Origin: an uncultured Anaerolineae bacterium
GTDB lineage: Bacteria > Chloroflexota > Anaerolineae > J036 > Brachytrichaceae
Direction: 5' to 3'
Assembly: GCA_938034415.1 (NCBI GenBank)
Contig: CALHLE010000006.1
Span: 1 to 50,271, forward strand
Length of the DNA: 50,271 nucleotides
Positions 42,092-50,271 of this stretch are shown piece by piece. Numbering within the stretch: the first letter of the stretch is position 1; each line of letters opens with the position of its first letter. The notes beneath the pieces are model-generated. The model was not told the origin of the DNA. It searched no databases and saw nothing but the letters and a program-made list of their open reading frames with translations. The position numbers were made by a program, and so were the translations under genes.

Positions 42092-43771
42092 GTGAGAAGC
42101 CTGCGCGCGTGTCTGCTCGACGAGCCGTTGCCACGGTTGATGGCGATGGCTGACTTATGGGATGCGCCGATAGAAGCGACATCGGCGCACGACGTGGCAG
42201 GAACGCTGGCGCTCTACATGCTGCAGCGCGACCGGTTGGCAGCAGCCCGCGCGTCACTGCCGCCGGATGCCCGCAGCGCGCTCGATGCCCTGGTGGCCGC
42301 GCACGGCCGGATGCCCGCAGCAGCGTTCGAGCGGCGCTTCGGCAGCATCCGGCCTATGGGACCCGGCCGGCTGGAGCGCGAGCGCCCGTGGCAATCGCCG
42401 GCCAATGCAGCCGAACAGTTATGGTATCACGGCTTCATCTTTCGCGCCTTCGACCGGCTGAGCGGCGCGCCCACCGAAGTCGTGTTCGTGCCGGGCGATA
42501 TGCTTGCGCTGCTGGACGCCGAGCCGCACGCGCCTCAAGAGGAATTCACTGCCTCGCAAGCTCAGACATCCGACCTGCGCCCGTCGAAGTGCCTCGATGA
42601 TGTCGTCACGCTCCTGTGTTTCATCCGCAACCACGAGGTGCGCACGAAGGCCGGCGATGCGTGGGACGCGGCCTCGCGGCGGGCAGTAGCGCCGATGTTG
42701 CGCGACCCGGACGGCGCAATCAAAAATGAACCCAACGGCCGTTTTGCCTTTCTCACTCACCTGCTTGCGCGTCTGGGCTGGACGCGGCCGGAGCAGGGCC
42801 GGCTACGGTTGACCCCACAGCCGGTCGCCCAATGGTTGCGGAGCGCGCCGGATGCGCAACGCGACGCCTTGTTCACCGCCTGGTTGAACGACCCTGAATG
42901 GAACGACCTCGCGCACGTGGACGGGTTAGCCCTGGAGATGACGCACACCTGGTCGAGCGACCCCGCGCGCGCGCGCAAAGCAATTGTCAGCTTATGGGGG
43001 AAGTGGCGGGCGGAGCGTGGGGCAACGACGCGCTCAGCCTATGCCGCTTCTCCTGCTCCGTTCCCGGAACAGTCGCTTGTCGCTGATTTTGTCGCATATG
43101 TCCATCAGCACGCCCCTGATTTTGCTCGCCCCGACGGGCGCTATGACACGTGGCATGTGCGTGACGCGCGCACCGGCGAATTTCTGCACGGCTTCGAGAA
43201 CTGGGAGCGCGTGGAAGGGGCGTTGATCCGCTACATCATCGAGAAGCCACTGCGCTGGTTGAGCGACTCAGACGAGGCCGCCCCCGACCCGCCGACGCCG
43301 CCCTTCCAGGTGACCGCTGATGGCCGGATCATTGTCGCGCGCCATCTGCGATACGAGCGCTTTCAGGTGGCGCGCGTGGCCGACTGGATCGAGACGCGCG
43401 CGGACGCCTACGCCTATCGGCTCTCCCCCCGCTCACTCGACCGCGCGCGCGCGCAGGGCATCCGCGCCGGCCGCGTGATCGAGTTCCTGGAGCAAACCGG
43501 CGGTCAGACCCTGTCGGCCGGCCTGAGGCGGGCGTTATTGCGTTGGGAAGAGCGCGGGGCCGAGCTGAGGTTAGAGACGATGGTTATCTTGCGCGCGCAG
43601 GACGGCGCGACGATGGACGCGCTGCTGCGTCTGCCCCAGATGCGTCGCCTGGTGGCCGAGCGCTTGGCGCCGCACTGTATTGCTATTCGCCCGCGCGATG
43701 TTGAGGCCGCGCGCACTGTGATCGCTGAAAGCGGCCTGCTGGTGGACGCTTCACAGTCTTCTGGCTGCTGA
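42092..43771 (+). CDS. Helicase-associated (XPB/Ssl2 N-domain-like) protein
   Basis: A 559-residue protein without a helicase motor. N-terminal helical part (LAALYMLQRDRLAAARASLPPDARSALDALVAA-like, near residues 40-75), a conserved EVRTKAGDAWDAASRRAVAP segment, then the C-terminal domain with PPFQVTADGRIIVARHLRYERFQVARVADW and YRLSPRSLDRARAQGIRAGRVIEFLEQTGG, which is the pattern of the helicase-conserved XPB N-terminal-like domain found in standalone proteins of Actinobacteria and Chloroflexota. DNA binding is likely, function unknown. GTG start at 42092 is 33 bp after mdh. Confidence 0.75.
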   Translation: MRSLRACLLDEPLPRLMAMADLWDAPIEATSAHDVAGTLALYMLQRDRLAAARASLPPDARSALDALVAAHGRMPAAAFERRFGSIRPMGPGRLERERPWQSPANAAEQLWYHGFIFRAFDRLSGAPTEVVFVPGDMLALLDAEPHAPQEEFTASQAQTSDLRPSKCLDDVVTLLCFIRNHEVRTKAGDAWDAASRRAVAPMLRDPDGAIKNEPNGRFAFLTHLLARLGWTRPEQGRLRLTPQPVAQWLRSAPDAQRDALFTAWLNDPEWNDLAHVDGLALEMTHTWSSDPARARKAIVSLWGKWRAERGATTRSAYAASPAPFPEQSLVADFVAYVHQHAPDFARPDGRYDTWHVRDARTGEFLHGFENWERVEGALIRYIIEKPLRWLSDSDEAAPDPPTPPFQVTADGRIIVARHLRYERFQVARVADWIETRADAYAYRLSPRSLDRARAQGIRAGRVIEFLEQTGGQTLSAGLRRALLRWEERGAELRLETMVILRAQDGATMDALLRLPQMRRLVAERLAPHCIAIRPRDVEAARTVIAESGLLVDASQSSGC

Positions 43772-43839
43772 GACGCAGCGCGCTGTCCAGAGGCTTTGTC
43801 CGAGTGTATTGCTGGCGAGGGGCAGGCGCAACATGCAAG

Positions 43840-43868
43840 GTTAGGCGCAGGCAATGCCTGCGCCTAAC
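43840..43868. repeat. Palindromic repeat, 13-bp arms (REP-like)
   Basis: GTTAGGCGCAGGC (43840-43852) and GCCTGCGCCTAAC (43856-43868) are perfect inverted repeats with loop AAT. Part of the sequence recurs at 40997-41014. It follows the helicase-associated gene by 69 bp and may act as a transcription end hairpin, but lacks a T-run. Confidence 0.6.
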
Positions 43869-43910
43869 TCATGTCTCGCCACCGCAGAGACACTTCCCCT
43901 TCGTCCCCTA

Positions 43911-43937
43911 TGAGACGGTTATTGAGACGGTTATAAT
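43911..43937 (+). promoter_or_regulatory. Promoter with 12-bp tandem repeat and TATAAT
   Basis: TGAGACGGTTAT occurs twice in tandem (43911-43922, 43923-43934) and runs into TATAAT (43932-43937). The first copy supplies a rough -35 (TGAGAC) at 15 bp. It would start transcription near 43944, just at the structured RNA and before prfA. Confidence 0.55.
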
Positions 43938-43941
43938 GACA

Positions 43942-44037
43942 TGCAGCCTTATTATGCTGCGTTAGCCGCCTTGCCCTGATGACAATCCGCAGGCCGGTCA
44001 CGGCGCTGCGTTTGTTGTGTTGGCGAGGCGGCTTTTT
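43942..44037 (+). ncRNA. Candidate structured leader or small RNA upstream of prfA
   Basis: First hairpin ATGCAGC (43941-43947) / GCTGCGT (43956-43962), 7 bp. Then a large nested hairpin: AGCCGCCTTGCC (43964-43975) pairs with GGCGAGGCGGCT (44022-44033). Inside it, ACAA/TTGT, CGCAG/CTGCG and GCCG/CGGC pair around loop GTCA. It ends in TTTTT (44033-44037). It resembles an intrinsic terminator, with the TATAAT only about 10 nt before the first hairpin. This could be an attenuator for prfA or a free small RNA. No known riboswitch family was recognised. Confidence 0.5.
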
Positions 44038-44089
44038 GACGCCGGTGCTCTTCGTCCCTTGCTGATGGCGAGGAGCAGGGTCGCCGATC

Positions 44090-45154
44090 ATGGAAAGCAA
44101 GCTGGCAGGCATCGAACAGAGATACGAAGAACTCGCGCGACGGATGGCCGATCCGGAGCTGGCCAACGATTATCCGCGCTACGCCGAAGTTGCGCGTCAA
44201 CACAGCGAGTTGGAGCCGATCGTGCAGAAGTACCGCGAATGGAAGCGCGTTCGGCAAGAGCTGGCCGACAACGAGCTGCTAGCCGAGGGCGAGGACGAGC
44301 TGGCCGAGTTGGCGCGCGCGGAGCTGGAGCCGCTGCGCGGACGCGCCGCCGCGCTGGAACAGGAGCTAAAGCTGATGCTCGTCCCCAAAGACCCCCGCGA
44401 TGACCGCGACGTGATCATGGAGATCCGCGCCGGCGCCGGCGGCGAGGAGGCCGCATTGTTTGCTGCCGATCTCTTTCGCATGTACAGCCGCTACGCCGAG
44501 AGCCATCGCTGGAAGGTGGAGCTGATTGACGCCAACGAAACCGGCATCGGCGGCTTCAAAGAGATCATCTTCGCCGTCAAGGGCAAAGGGGCATACTCCC
44601 GGCTGAAGTTCGAGAGCGGCGTGCATCGGGTGCAGCGCGTCCCAGCCACCGAGGCCAGCGGCCGCATCCACACCAGCACGGTCACCGTGGCCGTATTGCC
44701 AGAGGTGGACGAGGTCGAAGTCAACATCCCACCAAGCGATATCGAGGTCGAGACCTTCCGCTCGCGGGGCGCCGGCGGCCAAAACGTGCAGAAGAACGAG
44801 AGCGCCGTGCGCATCATCCACAAACCGACCGGCATTGTCGTGACCGTGCAGGATGAGCGCAGCCAAACGCAAAACCGGCTGCGCGCCATGGCCATCTTGC
44901 GCGCGCGGCTCTATGAAATCGAACAGAGCAGGCTGGCTAATGAGCTGGCGCAGCAAAAGCGCGAACAGATCGGCACCGGCGAGCGCAGCGAGAAGATCCG
45001 CACCTACAACTACCCGCAGAATCGTGTGACCGACCATCGCATCGGCCTGGACGTGTATCGCTTGCCGGAAGTGCTGGAGGGCGACCTCGACGTGTTCATT
45101 GACGAACTGGCCATCCGAGAGCAGGCCGAGCGATTACAGGCGACAGGAATGTGA
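44090..45154 (+). CDS. prfA: Peptide chain release factor 1
   Basis: A 354-residue factor that frees finished proteins at UAA and UAG. The peptidyl-hydrolysis motif GGQ is in [16 protein letters not shown] at about 223. The N-terminal helical domain ([30 protein letters not shown]) and the [29 protein letters not shown] domain match RF1. It is followed by prmC with a 4-nt overlap (GTGA), so the two are coupled. prmC methylates the Gln of the GGQ. TGA as Sec is not read by RF1 but by RF2, so its role fits Sec decoding. Confidence 0.96.
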   Translation: MESKLAGIEQRYEELARRMADPELANDYPRYAEVARQHSELEPIVQKYREWKRVRQELADNELLAEGEDELAELARAELEPLRGRAAALEQELKLMLVPKDPRDDRDVIMEIRAGAGGEEAALFAADLFRMYSRYAESHRWKVELIDANETGIGGFKEIIFAVKGKGAYSRLKFESGVHRVQRVPATEASGRIHTSTVTVAVLPEVDEVEVNIPPSDIEVETFRSRGAGGQNVQKNESAVRIIHKPTGIVVTVQDERSQTQNRLRAMAILRARLYEIEQSRLANELAQQKREQIGTGERSEKIRTYNYPQNRVTDHRIGLDVYRLPEVLEGDLDVFIDELAIREQAERLQATGM

Positions 45155-46077
45155 GGGATCGCGGTCGCCGGTTGAGGATTGAATTGGACGAAGACATTCG
45201 CACCACCCTGCGCGCAGCAATCGCTCAGCTTGACGCCGCGCGCGTGGACGCGCCGACCACAACGGCGCGCCTGTTGCTGGCGCACACGCTCGGCAAGCCC
45301 AAAGAGTGGCTCGTCGCGCACAGCGATGCGCGGCTCGACGCTGCGGCGCAGCAGCGCTTTAGGACGCTGTTGCGGCGCGTGGTCGCGCATGAGCCGCTCG
45401 CCTATGTCCTCGGGCATCGCGAGTTCTACGGCTTCGATCTGATCGTGGATCCGCGGGTGCTCATCCCGCGGCCGGAGACGGAGATGCTCGTCGAGTTGGC
45501 GCTCGACGAATTAAAGGCCGCCCAGCTCGGCCCGTCTCCCCTCCTCTCTCGATTTTCGGTCTTGGATGTGGGCACGGGCAGCGGCGCGATCCCGATTGCG
45601 ATTGCAAAGCACATGCCGGATGCTCACATCCTGGCGACCGACATCAGCGCCGATGCGCTTGCCGTGGCGCGCCTGAACGCCGAGCGGCACGGCGTCGCCG
45701 ATCGCATCACCCTGTTACAGGCCGACCTGCTGGACGGCCTCGTCGCGCTGCCGCCTATCGTCACGGCCAACCTGCCCTACGTCACGCGCGAGGAAATCGA
45801 AGGACTGCCGCCGGAGATCCAAGCGCACGAGCCGCGCATCGCGCTCGACGGCGGCGAAGACGGCCTGGCGCTGGTGCGACGGCTGTTGGAGCAGGTGGCG
45901 GCGCGCGCAGCGATGCGCGGTCGCGCCTCTCTGCCGCGCGCGGTCTTTCTCGAGATTGGCGCGTCACAGGGGCCAGCCGCCCTGGCGGCCGCGCGAACCC
46001 TTCTGCCGCATGCGCAGGCAGAGGTTAAAAAAGACCTGGCCGGCTTAGACCGCGTATTGGCCATTCGCCTTTCATGA
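45151..46077 (+). CDS. prmC: Peptide chain release factor N5-glutamine methyltransferase
   Basis: A 308-residue SAM-dependent methyltransferase that methylates Gln of the GGQ loop of release factors. N-terminal helical part ([27 protein letters not shown]), then [32 protein letters not shown], motif [28 protein letters not shown] and the glutamine-binding [33 protein letters not shown]. The usual NPPY reads NLPY here, a known variant. GTG start at 45151 overlaps the prfA stop; no SD needed if coupled. Confidence 0.93.
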   Translation: MRDRGRRLRIELDEDIRTTLRAAIAQLDAARVDAPTTTARLLLAHTLGKPKEWLVAHSDARLDAAAQQRFRTLLRRVVAHEPLAYVLGHREFYGFDLIVDPRVLIPRPETEMLVELALDELKAAQLGPSPLLSRFSVLDVGTGSGAIPIAIAKHMPDAHILATDISADALAVARLNAERHGVADRITLLQADLLDGLVALPPIVTANLPYVTREEIEGLPPEIQAHEPRIALDGGEDGLALVRRLLEQVAARAAMRGRASLPRAVFLEIGASQGPAALAAARTLLPHAQAEVKKDLAGLDRVLAIRLS

Positions 46078-46135
46078 GCGCTGCTTTGCGATAATCGGTT
46101 ATGCGCCGCCCGCCATCAGTTGCCAACCATTCAAC

Positions 46136-46960
46136 ATGAGTCGCCCAACGGTGCCGTTTGCCCTGCTCGCCCTCGACCTCGATGGCACCACCGTTCATCA
46201 TGACATGACCGTATCGCCGCGCGTGCTGCGTGCTGCCCAGATGGCGATGCAGAGCGGCGCGCTGGTGACGATCGCCACCGGCCGCAACGTGCCCAGCACG
46301 CGACCGTTCGCGGCGCTTTTCGGCGTTAATGCGCCGGTCATCTGCCAACAAGGCGGGGTGATCTACGACTACCGCAGCGAAACCACGCTCCTGCGCATCA
46401 CCCTGCCGCATGCGCTGACGTGCGAGCTGATCGCGCTCGAAGCTCAGCACCCCGAATGGCGCGCCGTCATGTATCAGGACGAGCGCATCTTCGTCAGCGA
46501 TGGCGAATTCTTCCGGCACATCCATAGCCTGGTCGGCTGCGCGCCGACCGTCGCCCATGACCTGTGCGCCGCGCTCGACGGACGCGACGCCGACAAAGTG
46601 CTGTTCGCGGTCGAACCTGACGATGCGCCGCGCGCGCTGGCGCATCTGCGCGCATTGGTCGGCGACCGTGCGACCGTGGTGCAGTCCCATGCCCGCTTCG
46701 TGGAGGTCAACCCGCTCGGCGCCGACAAAGGCAGCGCGCTGCGCTGGTTAGCCGGCCAGCTGGGCATACCGCGCGAGCGCGTCATGGCGATCGGCGATCA
46801 AGGCAACGACGCCACGATGGTCGCCTGGGCCGGCTTCGGCGTGGCGATGGGCAACGGCAACGACGTGACCAAAGCCGTCGCCGACTGGATCGCCCCCAGC
46901 ATCGAGGAGGATGGCGCAGCGGTCGCGATTGAGAAATTTGTGCTCGGGAGCGAGCGATGA
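46136..46960 (+). CDS. HAD-superfamily hydrolase, Cof type
   Basis: A 274-residue phosphatase of the Cof/IIB group. Motif I with the nucleophilic Asp is LLALDLDGTTVHHDMTVS, motif II is in TIATGRN, motif III in KGSALRWLAGQLGIPRERVM and motif IV in AIGDQGNDATMVAWAGFGVAMGNG. A substrate-binding cap lies between motifs II and III. It likely hydrolyses sugar phosphates, nucleotides or cofactors such as PLP. Convergent with purE. Confidence 0.9.
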   Translation: MSRPTVPFALLALDLDGTTVHHDMTVSPRVLRAAQMAMQSGALVTIATGRNVPSTRPFAALFGVNAPVICQQGGVIYDYRSETTLLRITLPHALTCELIALEAQHPEWRAVMYQDERIFVSDGEFFRHIHSLVGCAPTVAHDLCAALDGRDADKVLFAVEPDDAPRALAHLRALVGDRATVVQSHARFVEVNPLGADKGSALRWLAGQLGIPRERVMAIGDQGNDATMVAWAGFGVAMGNGNDVTKAVADWIAPSIEEDGAAVAIEKFVLGSER

Positions 46961-46985
46961 ATTACCCAGGATTCACGCCTGGTCG

Positions 46986-47489
<504 letters not shown>

Positions 47490-47544
47490 GTCGTGCGTCC
47501 GTCCTGTAGCCCAGGCGTCGCGGGCGAAGCGCCGATGCGCAAAC

Positions 47545-48504
47545 TCACCATCGGCGTTGCTGGCTCAGCTCCTCGCGTAGCCGCAAATAGGAATCGTAGC
47601 GCGCCTGGCTAATCTCGCCGCGTTTAAGTGCGCGGATCACGGCGCAGCCCGGTTCGTGCGTGTGCGTGCAATCCGAGAATTCGCACTGGCTAACCAGCGG
47701 CGCAATCTCGCGGTAGTATCCATCCAACTCTTCAGCCTGCACGTCCCAGATGGCGTAGGCGCGGATGCCCGGCGTGTCGGCGATCCAGCTACATTCGTCG
47801 AGCTGCACCAGCTCGGGCACGACCGTGGTGTGTCGGCCCTTCTTCAGCGCTTCGCTGATGCGCCCAACCTCTTTGCCCAGGCCGGGCTTAAGCGCGTTCA
47901 ACAAGCTGCTCTTGCCCACGCCGCTTTTGCCGGTGAGCACGCTGAGCTTGCCGTGCAATCGCTCGCGCAGCCGCGCGATGCCGGCGTGGGCCGGATGGTC
48001 GGCGTGTATAGACGTGTAGATCACCTCATAGCCCAACTGCTCATAGATTGCGAACATCGCGCGCGCCTCGTCCAGGCCCACCAGGTCTACTTTGCTGGCC
48101 ACGATCACCGCCGACAACCGCTGCGCCTCTGCCCCAACCAGATAGCGGTCGAGCATGCGCGGATGGAACTCCGGCTCGGCGCACGCAAACACAAAAGCCA
48201 CCAGGTCTACGTTGGCGACGATTACCTGGCGGATCTCCTGGCCTTGCTTGCCGCGTGCAGTGAACACCGGATCGAGACGTGACAGTGTGCGCCCGCGCGG
48301 CGCGACGGCGATGATGCGCCCGTTCACCAGTCCCTCGCTCTTCACCGGCTCGATTGTTACTCGGTCGCCAACGGCCAACGCATCCTCTTCGTGCTTGCCC
48401 TTGGTCAGCCGGCCGGCGGCTTTGCAGACGAATCGGCTGCCGTCGTCGCAGTGCACGGTGAAGAAGCCGCTCTGCGCCTTGATCACCAGTCCGGGCTTAG
48501 TCAT
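47545..48504 (-). CDS. rsgA: Ribosome small-subunit GTPase RsgA
   Basis: A 319-residue circularly permuted GTPase that helps late maturation of the 30S subunit. The OB domain ([29 protein letters not shown]) comes first; then G4 [10 protein letters not shown]1 [17 protein letters not shown]3 [10 protein letters not shown], in permuted order. The C-terminal zinc site is [16 protein letters not shown]. Start at 48504 (MTKPGLVIK) fits the family; a longer frame exists. Confidence 0.94.
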   Translation of the reverse strand: MTKPGLVIKAQSGFFTVHCDDGSRFVCKAAGRLTKGKHEEDALAVGDRVTIEPVKSEGLVNGRIIAVAPRGRTLSRLDPVFTARGKQGQEIRQVIVANVDLVAFVFACAEPEFHPRMLDRYLVGAEAQRLSAVIVASKVDLVGLDEARAMFAIYEQLGYEVIYTSIHADHPAHAGIARLRERLHGKLSVLTGKSGVGKSSLLNALKPGLGKEVGRISEALKKGRHTTVVPELVQLDECSWIADTPGIRAYAIWDVQAEELDGYYREIAPLVSQCEFSDCTHTHEPGCAVIRALKRGEISQARYDSYLRLREELSQQRRW

Positions 48505-48661
48505 CGGCCATTGCTCAATCGAAAACCTCGCGATTGCATTGCTTCGCATTATGCAGGGTTTTCAACCGAGCAAGTCGCAACCCCATAGCCCGCGGGGGGC
48601 AGGATGGGCAAATGACGAGCAGCCGGCGGCAAGCGGTGAGCTATCCGCCGCGCGACTTCGT

Positions 48662-49708
48662 CTAGAACACCCAGCAGGCCTCTGCCGAAAAGTGCACCGA
48701 GAGCGTCTCCCCCACGCTCGGCATCTGCAGCCGTCGCTCGTTGAACATGTCCAGCGCCAGCGTGTGACCATCTACGTTCAAGTGCACGCGAATGATGGAG
48801 CCCAGATATGTCACCGACGCCACCCGTCCGCACAAGTTGTTGAATCCCTCCACAGCGCCCAGCTTTAACTCCTCGGGGCGCACCGCCAGCCGAGCATTCC
48901 CACCGTTCAGGCTTCCCAACCGTTTGGTCCGAACAAGCTGAGTGCCCATTCGCACCCATCCATCCGCAAAGTCCACCACCTCCACCGGCAGCAAGTTGAT
49001 GTGGCCGACAAACTGAGCGACAAACGCCGTGGCCGGCTCGTTGTAGATCTCGCTTGGGGTGCCGACCTGCTCGATCCGCCCTTGGCTCATCACCACGATC
49101 CGGTCTGAGAGCGACAGCGCCTCTTCTTGGTCGTGCGTCACGTAAACCGTGGTGATCCCTAGCTGTTGTTGAATGCGGCGGATTTCCTGGCGCAGCTCCA
49201 AGCGGATCTTCGCGTCCAGCGCTGAGAGCGGCTCGTCGAGCAGCAACACCTGTGGCCGAATAGCCAACGCGCGCGCCAGTGCCACGCGTTGTTGCTGACC
49301 GCCGGAGAGTTGGTGCGGGTAGCGTCCGGCGAACTGTTCCATTTGGATCAAGGCCAGCATTTCTGATACGCGCTTCTCGATCTCGGCCCTCGGCTTGCCC
49401 GCCACCTTCAGGCCATACCCCACGTTCTGCGCCACCGTCATGTTAGGGAACAAGGCATAGGACTGAAACACCATGCCCACATTGCGCTTGTGGGGCGGGG
49501 CATAGGTCAGGTCCTTGCCGCCGATGAGGATCGTGCCGGCGGTGGGCAACTCGAAGCCAGCGATCATGCGCAGCGTGGTGGTTTTGCCGCAGCCGCTGGG
49601 TCCTAGGAACGAGACAAATTCGCCCTGGCGAACGGACAGGTTGAAATCCTCCACCGCGACTGCGCTGCCGAACGATTTGCGGACGTGCACCAGCTCAAGA
49701 TGGTCCAT
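48662..49708 (-). CDS. ABC transporter ATP-binding protein, PotA/FbpC/MalK-like
   Basis: A 348-residue ATPase of an importer. Walker A GPSGCGKTTTLR, Q-loop VFQSYALFPNM, signature LSGGQQQRVALARA, Walker B QVLLLDEPLSALD and the switch His in YVTHDQEEALSLSD; a C-terminal TOBE domain (RLAVRPEELKLGAVEG) follows. It is closest to the spermidine/putrescine or iron family. No permease or binding-protein genes are visible. A TnpB transposon end lies 16 bp upstream, so the gene may have been cut off from its original operon by the insertion. Confidence 0.9.
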   Translation of the reverse strand: MDHLELVHVRKSFGSAVAVEDFNLSVRQGEFVSFLGPSGCGKTTTLRMIAGFELPTAGTILIGGKDLTYAPPHKRNVGMVFQSYALFPNMTVAQNVGYGLKVAGKPRAEIEKRVSEMLALIQMEQFAGRYPHQLSGGQQQRVALARALAIRPQVLLLDEPLSALDAKIRLELRQEIRRIQQQLGITTVYVTHDQEEALSLSDRIVVMSQGRIEQVGTPSEIYNEPATAFVAQFVGHINLLPVEVVDFADGWVRMGTQLVRTKRLGSLNGGNARLAVRPEELKLGAVEGFNNLCGRVASVTYLGSIIRVHLNVDGHTLALDMFNERRLQMPSVGETLSVHFSAEACWVF

Positions 49709-49723
49709 GCCTCAATCCTGCTA

Positions 49724-50271
49724 TCAAGAAAGTGCGCAAACCTGCGCACGATTCTCTTCCTGCCCCGAAGCGTCTTGCAGACCGCATTCGTATCTGACAG
49801 GCGTAACTTTCCCGACTGTAGCAGAGACCCCCTCTACCACAGTGCCGCCGTTGCCGGACGGACTCGCCACGGGTAGGGCAGTTACGGTTGCCAGCCGTTT
49901 AAGATTCAGCGCAGCATTGAGGTCGCGATCATGGTGTGCACCGCATTGCGGGCAGTCCCACTCACGGTCGCTCAAGGCCAGCGCATCATTTTTATAACCA
50001 CAGACCGAGCACAGGCGGCTGCTCGGATACCAGCGATCGGCGACGATCAACCGGGTTCCGTAGCGTTTGGCCTTGTATTCGATCTGCGAGCGGAACAGGC
50101 CAAAGCCCACATCACTGATGGCGCGGGCGAATTTGTCGTTCGCCAGCATCCCCTTCACGTGCAAATCCTCGATCCCCACCGCTTGGTTTTCGCGGCAAAG
50201 TCGAGTCGTGAGCTTGTGGACAAAGTCCGCTCGGATATTGGCAATACGAGCATGTAGTCTTGCCAATGTCG
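49724..50271 (-). CDS. tnpB: IS605-family TnpB nuclease (5' part outside window)
   Basis: Minus-strand frame that runs off the right edge, so only the C-terminal 182 residues are seen. It holds the RuvC-like Glu in VGIEDLHVKGML, the zinc ribbon SRLCSVCGYK and WDCPQCGAHHD, and the final Asp in DRDLNAALNL. These motifs identify TnpB/OrfB, the RNA-guided ancestor of Cas12. The catalytic Glu, Asp and four Cys are all present. The TTG at 50264-50266 reported as a start is internal, since the frame continues. A hairpin near its end marks the element's right end. No TnpA is visible. Confidence 0.9.
   Translation of the reverse strand, partial: TLARLHARIANIRADFVHKLTTRLCRENQAVGIEDLHVKGMLANDKFARAISDVGFGLFRSQIEYKAKRYGTRLIVADRWYPSSRLCSVCGYKNDALALSDREWDCPQCGAHHDRDLNAALNLKRLATVTALPVASPSGNGGTVVEGVSATVGKVTPVRYECGLQDASGQEENRAQVCALS
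49732..49749 (-). mobile_element. Right-end hairpin of the IS605-type element
   Basis: GTGCGCA (49732-49738) and TGCGCAC (49743-49749) form a perfect 7-bp stem with a 4-nt loop, within the last codons of tnpB. Subterminal palindromes of this kind are recognised by TnpA in the IS200/IS605 group. The end of the element is probably a few tens of bases on, near the ABC gene start. Confidence 0.6.

Noticed and set aside
43961-44000. Hammerhead ribozyme suggested by CTGATGA
   Set aside because: No GAAA core or matching third stem follows; the motif sits in an internal loop of a longer hairpin.

Overview
The window is GC-rich bacterial chromosome, about 50 kb, densely coding on both strands. Gene content suggests a Chloroflexota bacterium (Anaerolineae-like). 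This is an inference from the mix of a membrane-anchored LuxR/Kelch protein, Uma2 and DUF4126 proteins, CSLREA-type beta-helix surface proteins, an XPB-N-like WYL-less helicase-associated protein and TATAAT boxes placed 7-9 nt before start codons. No rRNA, tRNA, CRISPR array or phage block was seen.

Layout. 1-2541: 5' part of a huge secreted beta-helix protein, cut by the window edge. 2968-6226: an orphan sugar-type ABC ATPase and the threonine genes thrC-thrB. 6282-11060: a redox and copper island with two Sco proteins, a PCu(A)C copper chaperone, a Tat lipoprotein and a lipoprotein thioredoxin. 11059-16068: Uma2, GNAT, glycosyltransferase and purB genes. 16239-20889: a two-component system, an aldehyde dehydrogenase, RbsD/FucU and a CcmE of the CxxxY type. 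20993-26142: an enolase-superfamily dehydratase and a sulfur-relay operon (PocR regulator, SQR-like flavoprotein, DUF1641, TusE/DsrC-like, DsrE-like). 26204-35266: housekeeping genes (hisD, holB, BCCP, rdgB, tilS, serS with a T-box leader), plus a LuxR-TM-Kelch protein. 35308-41014: nfi, selA, an RNA methyltransferase, an aminotransferase pseudogene, a methyltransferase and an MGDG-synthase-like glycosyltransferase. 41114-50271: mdh, a helicase-associated protein, a structured RNA, prfA-prmC, a HAD phosphatase, purE, rsgA, a second orphan ABC ATPase and a TnpB transposon end.

The most striking observation is at 10571-10999. A lipoprotein thioredoxin has an in-frame TGA exactly where the first active-site cysteine belongs (W-TGA-G-S-C). 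A perfect 7-bp stem with a CGTGA loop follows at the distance expected of a bacterial SECIS element. The same window encodes SelA (36068-37450), the selenocysteine synthase. Together these argue for a genuine selenocysteine-containing membrane-anchored thioredoxin, probably serving the neighbouring copper and cytochrome-oxidase assembly proteins.

Other points of interest are a 70-nt nested hairpin ending in a T-run before prfA, a sulfur operon with a perfect TGTGA-N6-TCACA palindrome and 9-bp iterons upstream of its regulator, and recurrent leaderless-type promoters, including a 21-bp divergent promoter between the BCCP and rdgB genes.
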